Shown here: positions 37,069 to 48,439 of the stretch, piece by piece
How positions within the stretch are numbered: the first letter of the stretch is position 1
Layout of the letters: every line of letters begins with the position of its first letter
NCBI RefSeq assembly: GCF_030052815.1
Contig: NC_079498.1
Location: forward strand, 65,272,992 to 65,336,991
From: Hevea brasiliensis
Taxonomy: Eukaryota; Streptophyta; Magnoliopsida; Malpighiales; Euphorbiaceae
Direction: 5' to 3'
Length of the DNA: 64,000 nucleotides
Translations under genes and position numbers: made by a program
Notes under the pieces: model-generated
Database searches by the model: none
Told to the model about the DNA's origin: nothing
The model's input: the letters and a program-made list of their open reading frames with translations, nothing else

Positions 37069-38415
37069 AAATGTAGCTAGACAAAATAAGAAACAACTTT
37101 CATGAAGACAATTTTGCCAAATTCCTACTGTAAAAATGACTAATGGAACAGTAATCACAGGGCTTGAAATCTGAAAATTTTGAACAACTAGCACTAAGCT
37201 TAGAAATGGTATTGGCAACCAATACCAACAGCTTTAGAATACCAAATGTGGTATGTTGGGAGTATTAGAACCAATGTACCTATTGTCTTTGCAAAAATCA
37301 ACATTTTAGTTGACTAATGAAATGAATAGTAACACATAAACTTAAATTTCAAGAATTGTAAAATTTAAAAGTATAACATGCCCTAGTACAACTAGCAAGA
37401 TTGGTTTGGATAGGTTGGCATGCCAATAGGGTTTAGTTAGCAGCACTGCACATGGCATTATGCCATTCTGTGATTTTATGGCTTTTAGCCATTCTGACAT
37501 TGTGATGATACTTGGCCTTGTGCCTAATATTTATTACAGCTCATTAGCTATTCTGTTGCACACTGAGAGATACATATATGACCGATGGTGTGACGGCTCA
37601 AGTACTTGATACCCAGTGTCAGTTTACCCGTTTATCCAGTCCAGTCATCCAGTATAGGTTACATGGGCAACAAAAAATGAAAGTGAATAAATTTAATGAA
37701 ATTATGAATATAACAAATACAAAATAAATAAGATTACTAATAATGATTGAAAAATTGTCTGCATAAGATATCAGAACATGCATTGCATATTTATTTTCTA
37801 TTATTTCTTTTTTATTTTATTATTGGCACTACTAAGCATTATTGCTTAGCGCGTTACTTTTTGCCACGCGTAGGTTCTGGAGAGACCGACCGAGAACCCA
37901 GTAGACCACAGACTGGGTGAGACCTTCTGCAGCTCTGCATTGTATCCGTGTCACCTCACCGTCTTTAGTGCATTGGTAGGACACTAGGTTTCATTTTGGT
38001 ATTATGTAATCAAACTTTTATTTTCTCATGTACAATTAAGACTTATGTAATGTATTTTGATATTAATAAAAATAGTGGAAATTGTGTTTATGAATGGAAC
38101 ATTGAGTATTTATTTATGATTTGTATATGAATATTATGTGAAATGAATGAATTAGAAATGGAAATATTGTTGAAAAATATTGAGACATTGTTGATGAAAT
38201 GAAGTTTGGGAATGACTGAAAACATATTGGAAGTGTTTTTCACAGGTTCCGAAGAACTGTTTTCTCCATTTTTAGCCGGTACTCTGCCGGATTTTCTATA
38301 AAATTTGCAGATCCTCAAAAAAAAAAATTTATGATTTCAATAAATGACTGAAATGAATTACATTTCACAAATTATACTTCATAACTATAAAAAATAATAA
38401 TAATAAATTAGGAAG
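37050..38415 (+). mobile_element. Forward LTR (type B) tail, first part
   Basis: From the flip point it follows the forward type B LTR (compare 40130-41460): CATGCCAATAGGG near 37420, the hairpin module near 37840, and AGCCGGTACTCTGCCG near 38270. It stops at GGAAG (38411-38415), the target duplication of the 18.9-kb element. Its last 96 bp lie at 57271-57366. Confidence 0.88.
37832..37870 (+). other. Tandem hairpin module in type B LTR
   Basis: CTAAGC (37832-37837) pairs with GCTTAG (37844-37849). CGCGT (37850-37854) pairs with ACGCG (37866-37870). GTAGGTTCTGGAGAGACC follows in all type B copies. Confidence 0.6.
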
Positions 38416-41400
38416 TGTAACACCCTCACTATAGCAATTCTATACATTCTACTGTTCTGGTGACCAGTGTGGGTTCGGACAGCTAGAACGTCCGCAAAAA
38501 TATTTAAACTAAAGTTAGGAACCATAATTAACTCAAATATTAATAATAAAAATTTAGGAAAAATTTAAGAAATAAAATACAACTAAGTTAAATGAGCCAG
38601 TGCCCTAGCGATGGGTAACCTAGTGGGAAGTTGCGGTTCTAGGAGCCCTAGACCCAAGGGAAAATTCATAAAATAATTTTTGGGACTCCAGAGAAGGGTC
38701 ATTGAGGTTCTTATGGCTTTAGAATGCCAAGAAAATGCTTAGAAAAATTTTTCAATTGGTACAGACAATTTTGGTCTGTTATGCCAAACAGAGGGCATTT
38801 TGGTCATTTTGCCTTCAGAGGTGATTTTTGGCCGACTTGTCCAGTTAAGTAAATAATTATTATGACACAAAATATGAATAAATATTGCTAAAAATTAAAT
38901 TGAAAATGAGTAGAGAAGAAAATAAGAGAAAATGAGATAAAAGGCTAATTATGTCATCACCATGATGTCATTAAACATTTACCACCAATTACAATTAACT
39001 AAGCTCACTTAAAACAAATGAAAAGAGATAAGAATAAACCAAAAAAGGTCATCAGCCATACCCACCCAAAATCAGCCGTCTCCCTCTCCTCCATACCCAT
39101 TCCACCATTGAAAGCTTACCAAAGCTTCATAACTCACCAAATCTCACCCCAAAACCCTAAACACCCTTCACAAAAATTAACCCCCACATTAAGAGCAAGG
39201 TTTTGATTATCATAAAGTGAAGAAATTCCAAGGTTTATATAAGCCAATAAAGAGACCAAAGAGGTTAGTGCATGTTAATTACGTAATCTTATTTATTTCT
39301 TAAAATTTAGTTTGAATATGAACAAATAATTAAGAAATTGAGATAAATCATGTGTGAAATTGAGAATGGAATTTTAACTAGCTTTATGGGAGTGGTAGTT
39401 GATGGTTTTGATGGATTTAAAATGGCTTAGAAATGGTGTTGATGTGTAGACATAAATTTGAAATGGATTAGTATGCCTAATTGACATGTGTTGTGTGAAC
39501 CTTGAATTAGAGCTAGGGTTTGGACACAAAAACTTGGATCTTGTTCATGTGTTGGTGAATGAAAGTTTAAATGGTCAATGAGTGACCATTTGGCTATGTA
39601 TGATGAAGAATTGAAGTGAGTTGTAGCTTGGGATTTGAGTTTGGCTGAGCTGCCTTGTGTGACCTGCAGATCTGGATGTGAGTCCAGCCTGTTTGGGCAG
39701 CTATAACATGGGTTGTGTAGGTTCAATTGGTGCAAGGCCAATCGGGCATGAAACTAGACACATAATGGCACAACTTTGGTATAGAAACCTTGCCCAGAAA
39801 ACTAAACTAAGTTGACCTAAAAATTGTCCTAATCCGGGTGACCTGCATTCTGCCTGGGCAAAATGAATAAATAAACAGTGTTTATTCATTTGGTCATAAC
39901 TCAGTGTATAAAGTCCAATTGACCTAAAATTTTACTAGAAGAAAGCTGAGACATAGACCTACAACTTTCATGAAGAACACAAATCCAAATTCTAACCATA
40001 ACCTAGTCAAATTGCCAACCAAACTTAGGTTACCAAATTTGGCAAAACCAGTTTTGCCCAGAATTTTGGATTCTGTCCAATTCGGCCAATTATGGTTTTT
40101 AGGCCATAACTTGAGCTATAAAACTCCAAATGGAGTGATTTAAAAAAGAAAATGTAAATAAACAAAATAAGGAACAACTTTCATGAAGACAATTTTGCCA
40201 AATTCCTACTGTACAAATGACCAATGTAACAGTAAATATGAGGCTTGAAATCTGAAAATTTTGAATAACTAACACTAAGCTTAGAAATGGTATTGGCAAC
40301 CAATACCAACAATTTTAGAATGCAAAATGTGGTATGTTGGGAGTATTAAAACCAATGTACCATAGGTCTATGCAAAAGTCAACATTTTAGTTGACTAATG
40401 AAATGAATAGTAACACCTAAACTTAAATATCAAGAATTGAAAATTTTAAAAGTGTAACATGCCCTAATACACCTAGCAAGATTGGTTTGGATAGGTTGGC
40501 ATGCCAATAGGGTTCAGTTAGCTGTACTGCACATGGCGTTATGCCATTCTGTGATTTCATGGCTTTTAGCCATTCTATCATTATGTTAATACTTGGCCTT
40601 GTGCCTGATGTTTTTACAGCTTATTAGCTGTTCTGTTGCACACCGAGAAATACATATGTGATCGATGGTGTAACGGCCCGAGATACTTGATACCCAGTGC
40701 CAGTTTACCCGTTTATCCAGTCCAGTCATCTAGTATAGGTTACTTGGGCAACCAGAAATGAAAGTGGATAAATTTAATGAAATTATGAATATAACAAATA
40801 CAAAATAATTAAGATTACCAATAATGATCGAAAAATTATCTGCATAAGACATCAGAACATGCACTGCATATTTATTTTCTATTATTTCTTTTCATTTTAT
40901 TATTGGCACCACTAAGCATTATTGCTTAGCGCATTCCTTTTTGCCACGCGTAGGTTCTGGAGAGACCGACTGAGAGCCTAGTAAACCACAGACTGGGTGA
41001 GACCTCCTACAGCTCTGTATAGTGTCCATGTCACCTCACCGTCATCAATGCATTGGTAGGACACTAGGTTTTATTTTGATATTTTATAATTAATTTTTAC
41101 TTTCTCATGTGCAATTGAAACTCATGTAATGTATTTTGGTATCAATGTAAATAGTGAGAATTGTGTTTATGAATGAAAAAAAATTAAATATTTATGTATG
41201 ACTTGTATATGAATATCATAAGAAATGAATGATTGAGAAATGGAAATGTTGAAAAATATTGAGATTTTGATGACGAAATGGAGTTTGGGATTGATTGAGA
41301 ATTTTGAAAGTGTTTTTCTCAATTTCCGAAGAACTGTTTTCTCCATTTTTAGCCGGTACTCGGCCGAATTTTCTATAAAATTTGCGGAACCTCAAATAAA

Positions 41401-41580
41401 TTTATATTCTTCATAAATGATTTAAATGAATTATACTTCACAAATTGTATTTCATAACTATGAAAGAAATAAATAAGGAAGGATAAAAATAATTAAAATG
41501 ATTGAAAAAAAAATGGTGTTCCGGTACACTGTGTGGCATATCTTGCTCAGCTACACTGTAGAAGGGTAAGAGGTGTCATA
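38416..41580 (+). mobile_element. 5' LTR of an 18.9-kb Ty3/gypsy element
   Basis: It starts TGTAACACCCTCACTATAGC and ends GGGTAAGAGGTGTCATA (3165 bp), preceded by GGAAG. It pairs with the 3' LTR at 54134-57270. In a 190-base stretch compared by eye (39018 versus 54743) I count five mismatches. A 62-codon open frame (MKRDKNKPKKVISHTHPKSA...) is kept in both LTRs, but given their overall identity this is no evidence of coding. A GCGATGGGTAACC block is at about 38608 and GGCATTTTGGTCATTTTG at about 38806. Confidence 0.95.
40912..40950 (+). other. Tandem hairpin module in the 5' LTR
   Basis: CTAAGC (40912-40917) pairs with GCTTAG (40924-40929). The second stem CGCAT/ACGCG has one mismatched pair. 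Confidence 0.55.
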
Positions 41581-41585
41581 TTTAG

Positions 41586-41597
41586 TAGTATCAGAGC
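41586..41597 (+). other. Primer-binding site of the 18.9-kb gypsy element
   Basis: TAGTATCAGAGC lies five bases after the LTR end. It is the initiator tRNA-Met site with one G to A change (intact at 34808-34819). Confidence 0.85.
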
Positions 41598-41705
41598 ATG
41601 GTTTAGGCGTTTCTGGGCCTAGATAGAGTCCATACCATGCATTGCTTTTGTAAGAGTCGAGGTGATACTAATACATATCTGTTTGTCTTTGTTATTTTGA
41701 TTAGG

Positions 41706-43254
41706 GTATGGACCCCACATCTCAGAGGGCAGTTAAGGAGAAAGTGGAGAGTCATGCTCCACTTGCAGCAGCTAAGACTGGGGGTAGGGGAGAACCTACT
41801 CCGCAAGCTCCAGCAGAGCCTGCTCAGCCTCCACAGGCCATGTTCTAGCAAATGGCCGAATTCTTCAGATAAATGGCTGGGGTAATGCCACCACCACCAC
41901 CACCTCCAAGCAGAAATCCCACCTAGAAAGATTGAGAAAATTTGGAGCAGTGGATTTCTTTGGCAAGAGAGAAGATGATTCTGTTGCAGCCGAAAACTGG
42001 TTGAACAGAACAGGAAGAATTTTAAAACAACTCCACTGCACTCAGAACAAAATCTAGAAGCTGCTGTATCTCTGTTGCAAGATGATGCCTACCAATGGTG
42101 GGATACAGTGTCTAGTGAAGTGCAACCAGAAGTAATAACTTGGGACTTCTTCCTCTCAGAATTCAAGAAGAAATATGTGGGTAGTGTATACCTGGAAGAG
42201 AGAAGAAGAGAGTTCATTAACCTGAGGCAGACAGTGACAATGTAGAGTATAAAAGGAATTTGTCAGACTGAGCTGCTACGGAAGAGAGATAGTCCCTAAT
42301 GAAGCCGAAAGGTGTAAGAGATTTGAAGAGGGATTAAATGACAATATAAAAATCATGATTACTGCCTTAGGAATCACAGACTTCACCAAGTTAGTGAAAG
42401 CTGCATTAAAAGTTGAGAAAGTTAGAATAAGTGAGCAGACTAGAAGGGAGAGACAGCAGAAGAGGGACCCGGGTCAGTCTAGTTCATCTCCTGCACCTGG
42501 GAAGAAGTTCAAAGGTCCACTTGCACAGAGTTCAGGTCAACCACAAGGTCAGGGTCAGTCCCAAGGGCCCAGGCCACAGTTCACCCCTAGGAGAGGTCAG
42601 TCCACACCATCAGTGGGCAGCTCTCTAGGGACGGGGTTTAGGGGACCAGCCCCAGCATCTTCTACATGTCCACATTGCCTGAAGTGGCATAAGGGGGAGT
42701 GTTGGAGAGTGACTGGTGCCTGCTTAAGGTGTGGGTCGACAGAGCATCAGTTGAGGAACTGTCCACGCAGAACTGCTATAGCTGCTCTAACACAAGCAGA
42801 CAGACCTGCTCCTGCACTACAAAGGGATAGGAAATCTGAAAAATCTGAGACAGTGGGACCATCACAGAGACCTACATCTGAGCCAGCAGAGAGACCTAAG
42901 GGTAGACCACCTGCCAGAGCCTATGCCATGAGAGCTCAGGAGGAGCAAGATGCCCCGGACATCATCAGGGGTACGTTCTCCCTCTACAATACATCTGTGC
43001 ATGCATTAGTGTATCCAGAATCCACTCATTCATACATCTACATCAACCTACCCGTAGAAAGGGGGATACTAGTAGGGGAGAGTGACCAAGACATCCTGGT
43101 CACTAATCCATTGGGCCACAGTGTAGTGGTGAACAAAGTGTATAAGGGTTGCCCGTTAAGAATTCAGGGGTATGAATTCTTGGCAGACCTGATTGAGTTG
43201 CCTTTCCATGAGTTTGACATGATTTTGGGAATGGACTGGTTGTCACGTCATTAG
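41706..43254 (+). pseudogene. gag: Ty3/gypsy gag and protease of the 18.9-kb element, decayed
   Basis: ATG at 41706 opens MDPTSQRAVKEKVESHAPLA. Stops and frame changes follow through the capsid region (41850-42350; the DDAYQWWDTV-like and EFKKKYVG-like blocks are visible). The frame 42355-43254 is intact for 299 codons. It has the capsid end, a Pro/Gln/Ser-rich linker, and a zinc knuckle of the chromovirus type (CPHC...CW...GACLRCGSTEHQLRNCP, about 42668-42760). It also has the aspartic protease with ALVYPESTHSYI and FDMILGMDWLSRH. The usual catalytic D-S/T-G reads P-E-S here, so the protease is dead. The TAG at 43252 falls on a Trp position. It is a decayed copy of a Tekay/Del-like element. 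Confidence 0.93.
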
Positions 43255-43257
43255 GCA

Positions 43258-43858
43258 ATGGTTGATTGTAAATTGAAGAGAATTTCCTTGAAAACTCCTG
43301 AGGGTAATGAGATCACAGTTGTGGGGGAAAGGACAGATTTCTTGTCCAATGTAATCTCAGCCACAGTTACAAGAAAACTGATGAGAAACTGTGAAGCCTA
43401 CCTAGCTCATGTGGTGGATACTAGGCAGGCTAAGCCAAATCTATGTGACATACCCACAGTAAGAGACTTCCTAGATGTGTTCTCTGAAGAATTGCCTGGA
43501 TTGCCACTAGCAAGGGAAGTCGAATTTGCTATTGAAATACTGCCGGGTACAGCGCCAATCTCTATTGCTCCTTATAGGATGGCACCCACAGAATTGAAGG
43601 AATTGAAAATTCAGTTACAAGAGTTGCTGGATAAGGGGTTCATATGCCCCAGTGTGTCACCATTGGGAGCCCTAGTGTGGAGCCCCAGTGCTATTTGTGA
43701 AAAAAGAAGGATGGGACTTTGAGGTTGTGCATCAATTACCAGCAGTTGAATAAAGTGACAGTGAAGAACAAATATCCGTTGCCTAGAATTGACGATTTGT
43801 TTGATCAGTTGAAGGGAGCAGGAGTATTTTCCAAAATTGATCTCGGATCAGGGTATCA
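43258..43858 (+). pseudogene. pol: Ty3/gypsy pol, start of reverse transcriptase (before the first solo LTR)
   Basis: The reading continues from protease into RT: PTVRDFLDVFSEELPGLPLA, YRMAPTELKELKIQLQELLD and KGFICPSVSPLGA. After a frame slip of a few bases near 43680-43720 come [29 protein letters not shown] and [11 protein letters not shown]. The first catalytic Asp block (KIDL) is present. The gene is cut at 43858 by a solo LTR just after GYH and continues at 48093. Confidence 0.93.
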
Positions 43859-46227
43859 TGTAACACCCCTAAGTTCGATAGTGCGTTCTACTGTTCCTGT
43901 GACCAGTGTTGTCCAGACAGCTAGGATGCCTAGAACTACACTTGGATATGAGTGAGGAGACATAAAATAATGAAATACAAGAAAAGAAAATACAAGAAAA
44001 ATAAAGGAAAAATAATAGCAATGAAATGTAACCAAGTTAAACGAGCCGAGAACCCTAGCGATGGGTGACCCCACCGGGAAGTCGCGGCGTGGATGGTTAA
44101 CTAGCCCTGGACCACGGGGAACCTTGGAAAATATTTTGAGGACTTAAATAAAGGTCTATTGAAGTATAAATATCATTAGAAATATCAAAGAAAAATTAAT
44201 TAATTAGTACAAACAAAAGTCAGAAATCGAGAAAACGACAAAACCCGGTGTTATCGAAAAATCAGGGATGCAACCCGAACAGGGGCATTGTGGTCATTTG
44301 ACACCCCGAGTTGTCTTTTGACCTAAATGTCCATTAAAAATACATGATATTACACTTGGAAAATGTCATGAAAAATTAAATTGGTGGTACCTAATGTAAA
44401 TAGCAAAAATTGGGAGTTAAATGTGAGAAAATGAAACTTTAGAATAAAAAAACAATTAACCTTCACATAGTGCTCCACTAACTCATTTAAGTGGACCACT
44501 AAAGCTTCATTTGGGCAGAATATTTTCATCTTCTTTAACCTTCCCAAAGGGTAGCCGAAACCAAGAATGAAATTCCTCCATGGCCGCATGGGTTGAAGCG
44601 TCATGCAAGCTTGATCCAAGCCAATTTCCATGCACTTTCCTCCATTAAAAGTTGTCCATACACCTTGGGCAGTAGATAGGCAACAAGAAGACCAAGTTTT
44701 GGAGAGGTTTTGAAGAGTTTCCAAAGTGGTAAGTTTGTGTTTTTGATTATTGCTTCATTAAAGTTTGTGAGGATGTTATGGGTACTTGAATTGTGGAGAG
44801 ATTTTTGAGGTCTGATGTTTAAAGGGAGATGTGTATTTTTGGCAGCCATGGAAACTCCTTAAGGGTAGTTTATTCTTGCTTGTAAATGGTAGATTAAAGG
44901 GTTGATTAACTATTTATGTGTGTAGGAATTAATTTGGGTGATGTATAATAAGTTTATGTGAATGTGTACTTGAATTTGGAAATTAATGGAGAGTGATTCA
45001 TGAATCGGCAGCTTGAATGGTAAACCATAAAAATGTTATTTCATGATTTGTTTTATGGAATATTAATGTTGAATTGTGGTACTTGCTATGGCAGCTTGTG
45101 TATATGTATGATGGTATGAGGTTGGACATGTAAATGAGTTAGGTTAGGTGATTGAATTGTTTTTAATTTGAACTTGAAAAATTCTGTACTATAAGGTGCA
45201 TATAGAGTGTGATTATAAGCTGCCAAAGTGACCAAAAATATGTTGTAAAATGTGTTTAGGTTATGGTACAAACCAGAATTGGCATGAATGTGTAGTTTGG
45301 TAAGTGTTAAATGTATCCTTGATGAGTGATGGACAATGTGCAATAGTGCAGTGTGCATTTTGGCCTAGAACTTTAAGTGTATCGCTCCAATTGGTATGAA
45401 ACCAATTGGAGGTGAAACTAGGCACAAAATGTGCCAACTTTCATCAAGGAAGCTTACCAAAATTCTGCTTGGAAGGTAACTTGAAAAATGACCAAATCCA
45501 GATTAGTACATTTAAGGCCTGAAAATTGACTATTTGGGCAGCAGTTAGTGTTTTCGACCATAACTCACTCAAAACAGGTCCAATTGACCTGAAATTTTTA
45601 CCATGAGTAGTTGAGACATATATCTACAAGTCTTATGAAGACACCAAAGCCCATAAATGATCATAAGCAAGTCAAATAGCTTGCACAAATTCGGGTCCAA
45701 AAACTAGCCGAACCAAAATTGACCTAAAATGACTTAAAGTGACCAATTTTGGTACATTCTGACCAGAAATAGTAAAATGACCATAACTTGGTCTAGTAAA
45801 CTCAGAATGATCTGAAATTTTTCCCTGCATTCAATAAGACATAGATCTACAAGTTTGTAGTTTTGACCGACACTCGAAAACTGAGGGAACTAGGTCATCC
45901 AGTTAGGTCAAATTAGTATACCGGAATCCGACAAATTGCACTAACGTGCACTATACATGGAAATGAATTGGGTAACATATACCAACACTAAAAGGCTATA
46001 AAATATGATATATTGGTGACATTGAAACCTAATTCACCTAGACTGTATCGAGGGTCGACATCTTAGGTTGACTAAGGAAATAATAGAATTCGATAAATTA
46101 ATTATTGAACTTTATTCTTAGAGACAGTTTAAATGAGTACTGAAACACTTCAAATTGTGTTTCTCTATTAGCAAAGACTAAGGGAAGGGGAAGGAAACAC
46201 TGAGTCAGAGCCAAGAGGCATATATCA

Positions 46228-46500
46228 GAGGTTTGTACAAAATAATTATTTCTTTTGAATTTTTCAATTGAAATAAATTATGATTATTGAAAAATAAATT
46301 ATGATTATTTTATATTATTGTTTTAAATTGTGTTTGTGCACAATAGTTAATTCTTTTGAATTTTTCAATTGAAATAAATTATGATTATTTGTATGTTATT
46401 ATTTTAAATTTTGTTTGTGCACAATAATTTTGATTTCTCATTTTCTACTTAAAAATTCAATTGAACATTATAGTTTTAAATTGTGTCTGTGCACAATACT
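46228..46500 (+). repeat. About 105-bp tandem duplication in the solo LTR
   Basis: TTCTTTTGAATTTTTCAATT and what follows it (GAAATAAATTATGATTATT) occur near 46248 and again near 46352. Each is followed by TTTGTGCACAATA. Confidence 0.7.
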
Positions 46501-46724
46501 TTTTATATTCACTGCTTTTACTAGAAAATTTATTTGGAGAAATGAGTTATGAATAATTTTTGATTGTTTTGGCTTTGAGAATCTTATTTGGAAATTATTG
46601 TGTTGCCAACTTTGCAAATGGAAATTTTGAGATAAAATGTAATTTGTGGTTTGTATGAAATATTGTGATTTGAAATTGTTTTGATTCACACTGGGCATAA
46701 CACTGTTACTATGTTCCTCCTCCA

Positions 46725-46835
46725 TTTATGGGGTGAGTGTGATATATTCCTCTCTCTTTGACTTATCAGTCTGGGGTGAGTGTGATTATGTTCCTCCCTC
46801 TTTGACTTGCCAGTCTGAGGTGAGTGTGGATGAGT
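46725..46835 (+). repeat. About 50-bp tandem repeat in the solo LTR
   Basis: GGTGAGTGTG followed by ATTCCTC / GTTCCTCC and CTCTTTGACTTRYCAGTCTG recurs about three times between 46730 and 46830. Confidence 0.7.
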
Positions 46836-47052
46836 ACTCATTATTTAGCTAGCTTCCTTCCTCATTGATTTCGATTAGTGGGGTTGTAGATTGCTTTGTC
46901 ATGGTGTACAACACGACACTGATCGGAAATTTTGTGTCATGGCTTAAGTTGTGTATGAATTGGCAACACTGTGTTTATTAAATTATTTGACTCAAAATTT
47001 TTCTATAATGAGCTTTGATAATCTGTGAAATGTAATTGTGCAGCATTTAAAT

Positions 47053-47337
47053 TGTGTTATTGATTTGCAAAACGGTATTATTCAGTTATTTGATCAAATT
47101 GTGTTATTGATTGGCAAAACTGTATTATTCAGTTATTTGATCAAATGGTATTATTGATTGGCAAAACTGTATTATTCAGTTATTTGATCGAATTGTGTTA
47201 TTGATTTGCAAAACGGTATTATTCAGTTATTTGATCAAATTGTGTTATTGATTGATAAAATTGTATTATTCAATTATTTGATCAAATGGTATTATTGATT
47301 GGCAAAACTGTATTATTTAGTTATTTAATCAAATTTG
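47053..47337 (+). repeat. 47-bp minisatellite, about 6 copies
   Basis: The unit has the form TGTTATTGATTTGCAAAACG then GTATTATTCAGTTATTTGAT then CAAATT. Units differ by single bases (TTTGC/TTGGC, GGTA/TGTA). It lies just before the hairpin module. Confidence 0.88.
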
Positions 47338-47442
47338 TGTTATATGAACTTTGTAAATTGTAAATGGAATTGTGAACTATTTGATTTGTGAATTGTCAAT
47401 AAAAGATTTATGTATCGCATTTCAAATTGTTATTGTGCACCA

Positions 47443-47484
47443 CTGAGTAAATTTTACTCAGCGATAGCTTTCATTCTTTATCGC
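47443..47484 (+). other. Tandem hairpin module in type A LTR
   Basis: CTGAGTAAATTTTACTCAG (47443-47461) is a near-perfect palindrome. GCGATA (47461-47466) pairs with TATCGC (47479-47484). The best-preserved example in the window. Confidence 0.65.
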
Positions 47485-48092
47485 AGTAGACAGATCAGGT
47501 GAGCAGACTAGACTGCTAGTGCTTCAGTGAGAGATCATCGGATATATTGAGTATACCATATTTTGCATTTGTATTGTAATGTATGTTCACTGTATGTATA
47601 TAGTGTTCTTGGTTTTGAGCAGTTGTAAATTAAAATTGTACCTTGAAGTTGTAAAATAAATTGTGAGTTATTTTAGCTTGTAAAATTTGTACTATATTTC
47701 TTTTATCTCAGCTTTGAAAATACTGAAAAATTACTGTGGATTTGAGTTGAGAAACATATTGAGTTGATCAAATATTGGAGTTGAGATTGAGAAATATATT
47801 TGAAGTGCTTTTTTATAGGTATTTGAAGAACTGTTTTATTCAAAATACAAATGACACTCTGCCAAAATTTTTACAGAAATTCCTAATAATTCAAATGTGT
47901 TAGCTGTTTCACTTCAGTTTAAAAAAAAAAAAATTTAATACCTGTAAATAGTGCTCACCACTATAAAAAGAAGTAAGAAAAGTTTTAAAATCCCTTGTAG
48001 TGTACTTAATGGGTTATCAGTAGACGAAGTTAGTAATTCATTAGGTATACTACGGGATCATGTTATGCCTTACGAAGGAGTAGGGTGTGACA

Positions 48093-48439
48093 TATCATCA
48101 ATTGAGGGTGAAGGATGCAGATGTGCCAAAGACTACATTCAGGACCCGGTATGGGTATTATGAGTTTCTTGTGATGCCCTTTGGCCTAACAAATGCACCA
48201 GCAGCATTCATGGACCTTATGAACCGTATCTTCCATCCATACCTAGATCGGTTCGTAGTGGTCTTTATTGATGATATTTTGGTGTATTCCAAGACCAGTG
48301 AAGAACATGATGAGCATTTGAGAATTGTTCTGCAAACCCTGAAAGAAAAGAAGCTGTATGCTAAGTTGTCCAAGTGTGACTTTTAGTTGAATGAGATTGC
48401 ATTCCTTGGACACATAGTGTTAGCTGATGGGATTACAGT
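48093..48439 (+). pseudogene. pol: Ty3/gypsy pol, reverse transcriptase middle (between two solo LTRs)
   Basis: The frame gives [40 protein letters not shown], and the catalytic box [13 protein letters not shown]. It then gives [13 protein letters not shown], a TAG at 48384 (a Trp position), and LNEIAFLGHIVLADGIT. The catalytic Asp pair (IDD) is kept. The gene is cut at 48439 by a reverse solo LTR and continues at 51901 with VDPKK. Confidence 0.95.

Larger units (their letters stand above)
43859..48092 (+). mobile_element. Solo LTR, type A, in the reverse transcriptase gene, 4.2 kb
   Basis: It starts TGTAACACCCCTAAGTTCG and ends AGGAGTAGGGTGTGACA. TATCA flanks it at 43854-43858 and 48093-48097. 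Removing it with one TATCA restores ...GSGYHQLRVK... of the RT. It holds the ACCCTAGCGATGGGTGACC block (about 44050) and several tandem repeats listed separately. The start closely matches the reversed LTR end at 62600-62681, so both belong to one subfamily. Confidence 0.95.

Noticed and set aside
39018..39206. 62-codon frame kept in both LTRs of the 18.9-kb element (also 54743-54931)
   Set aside because: The two LTRs are nearly identical overall, so shared openness carries no weight, and the frame is not preserved in the more distant LTRs.
44350..44849. Minus-strand frames of 124 and 82 codons in the solo LTR
   Set aside because: They overlap each other in different frames inside LTR DNA, and no homologous frame is kept in the related LTR at 58976-62681.
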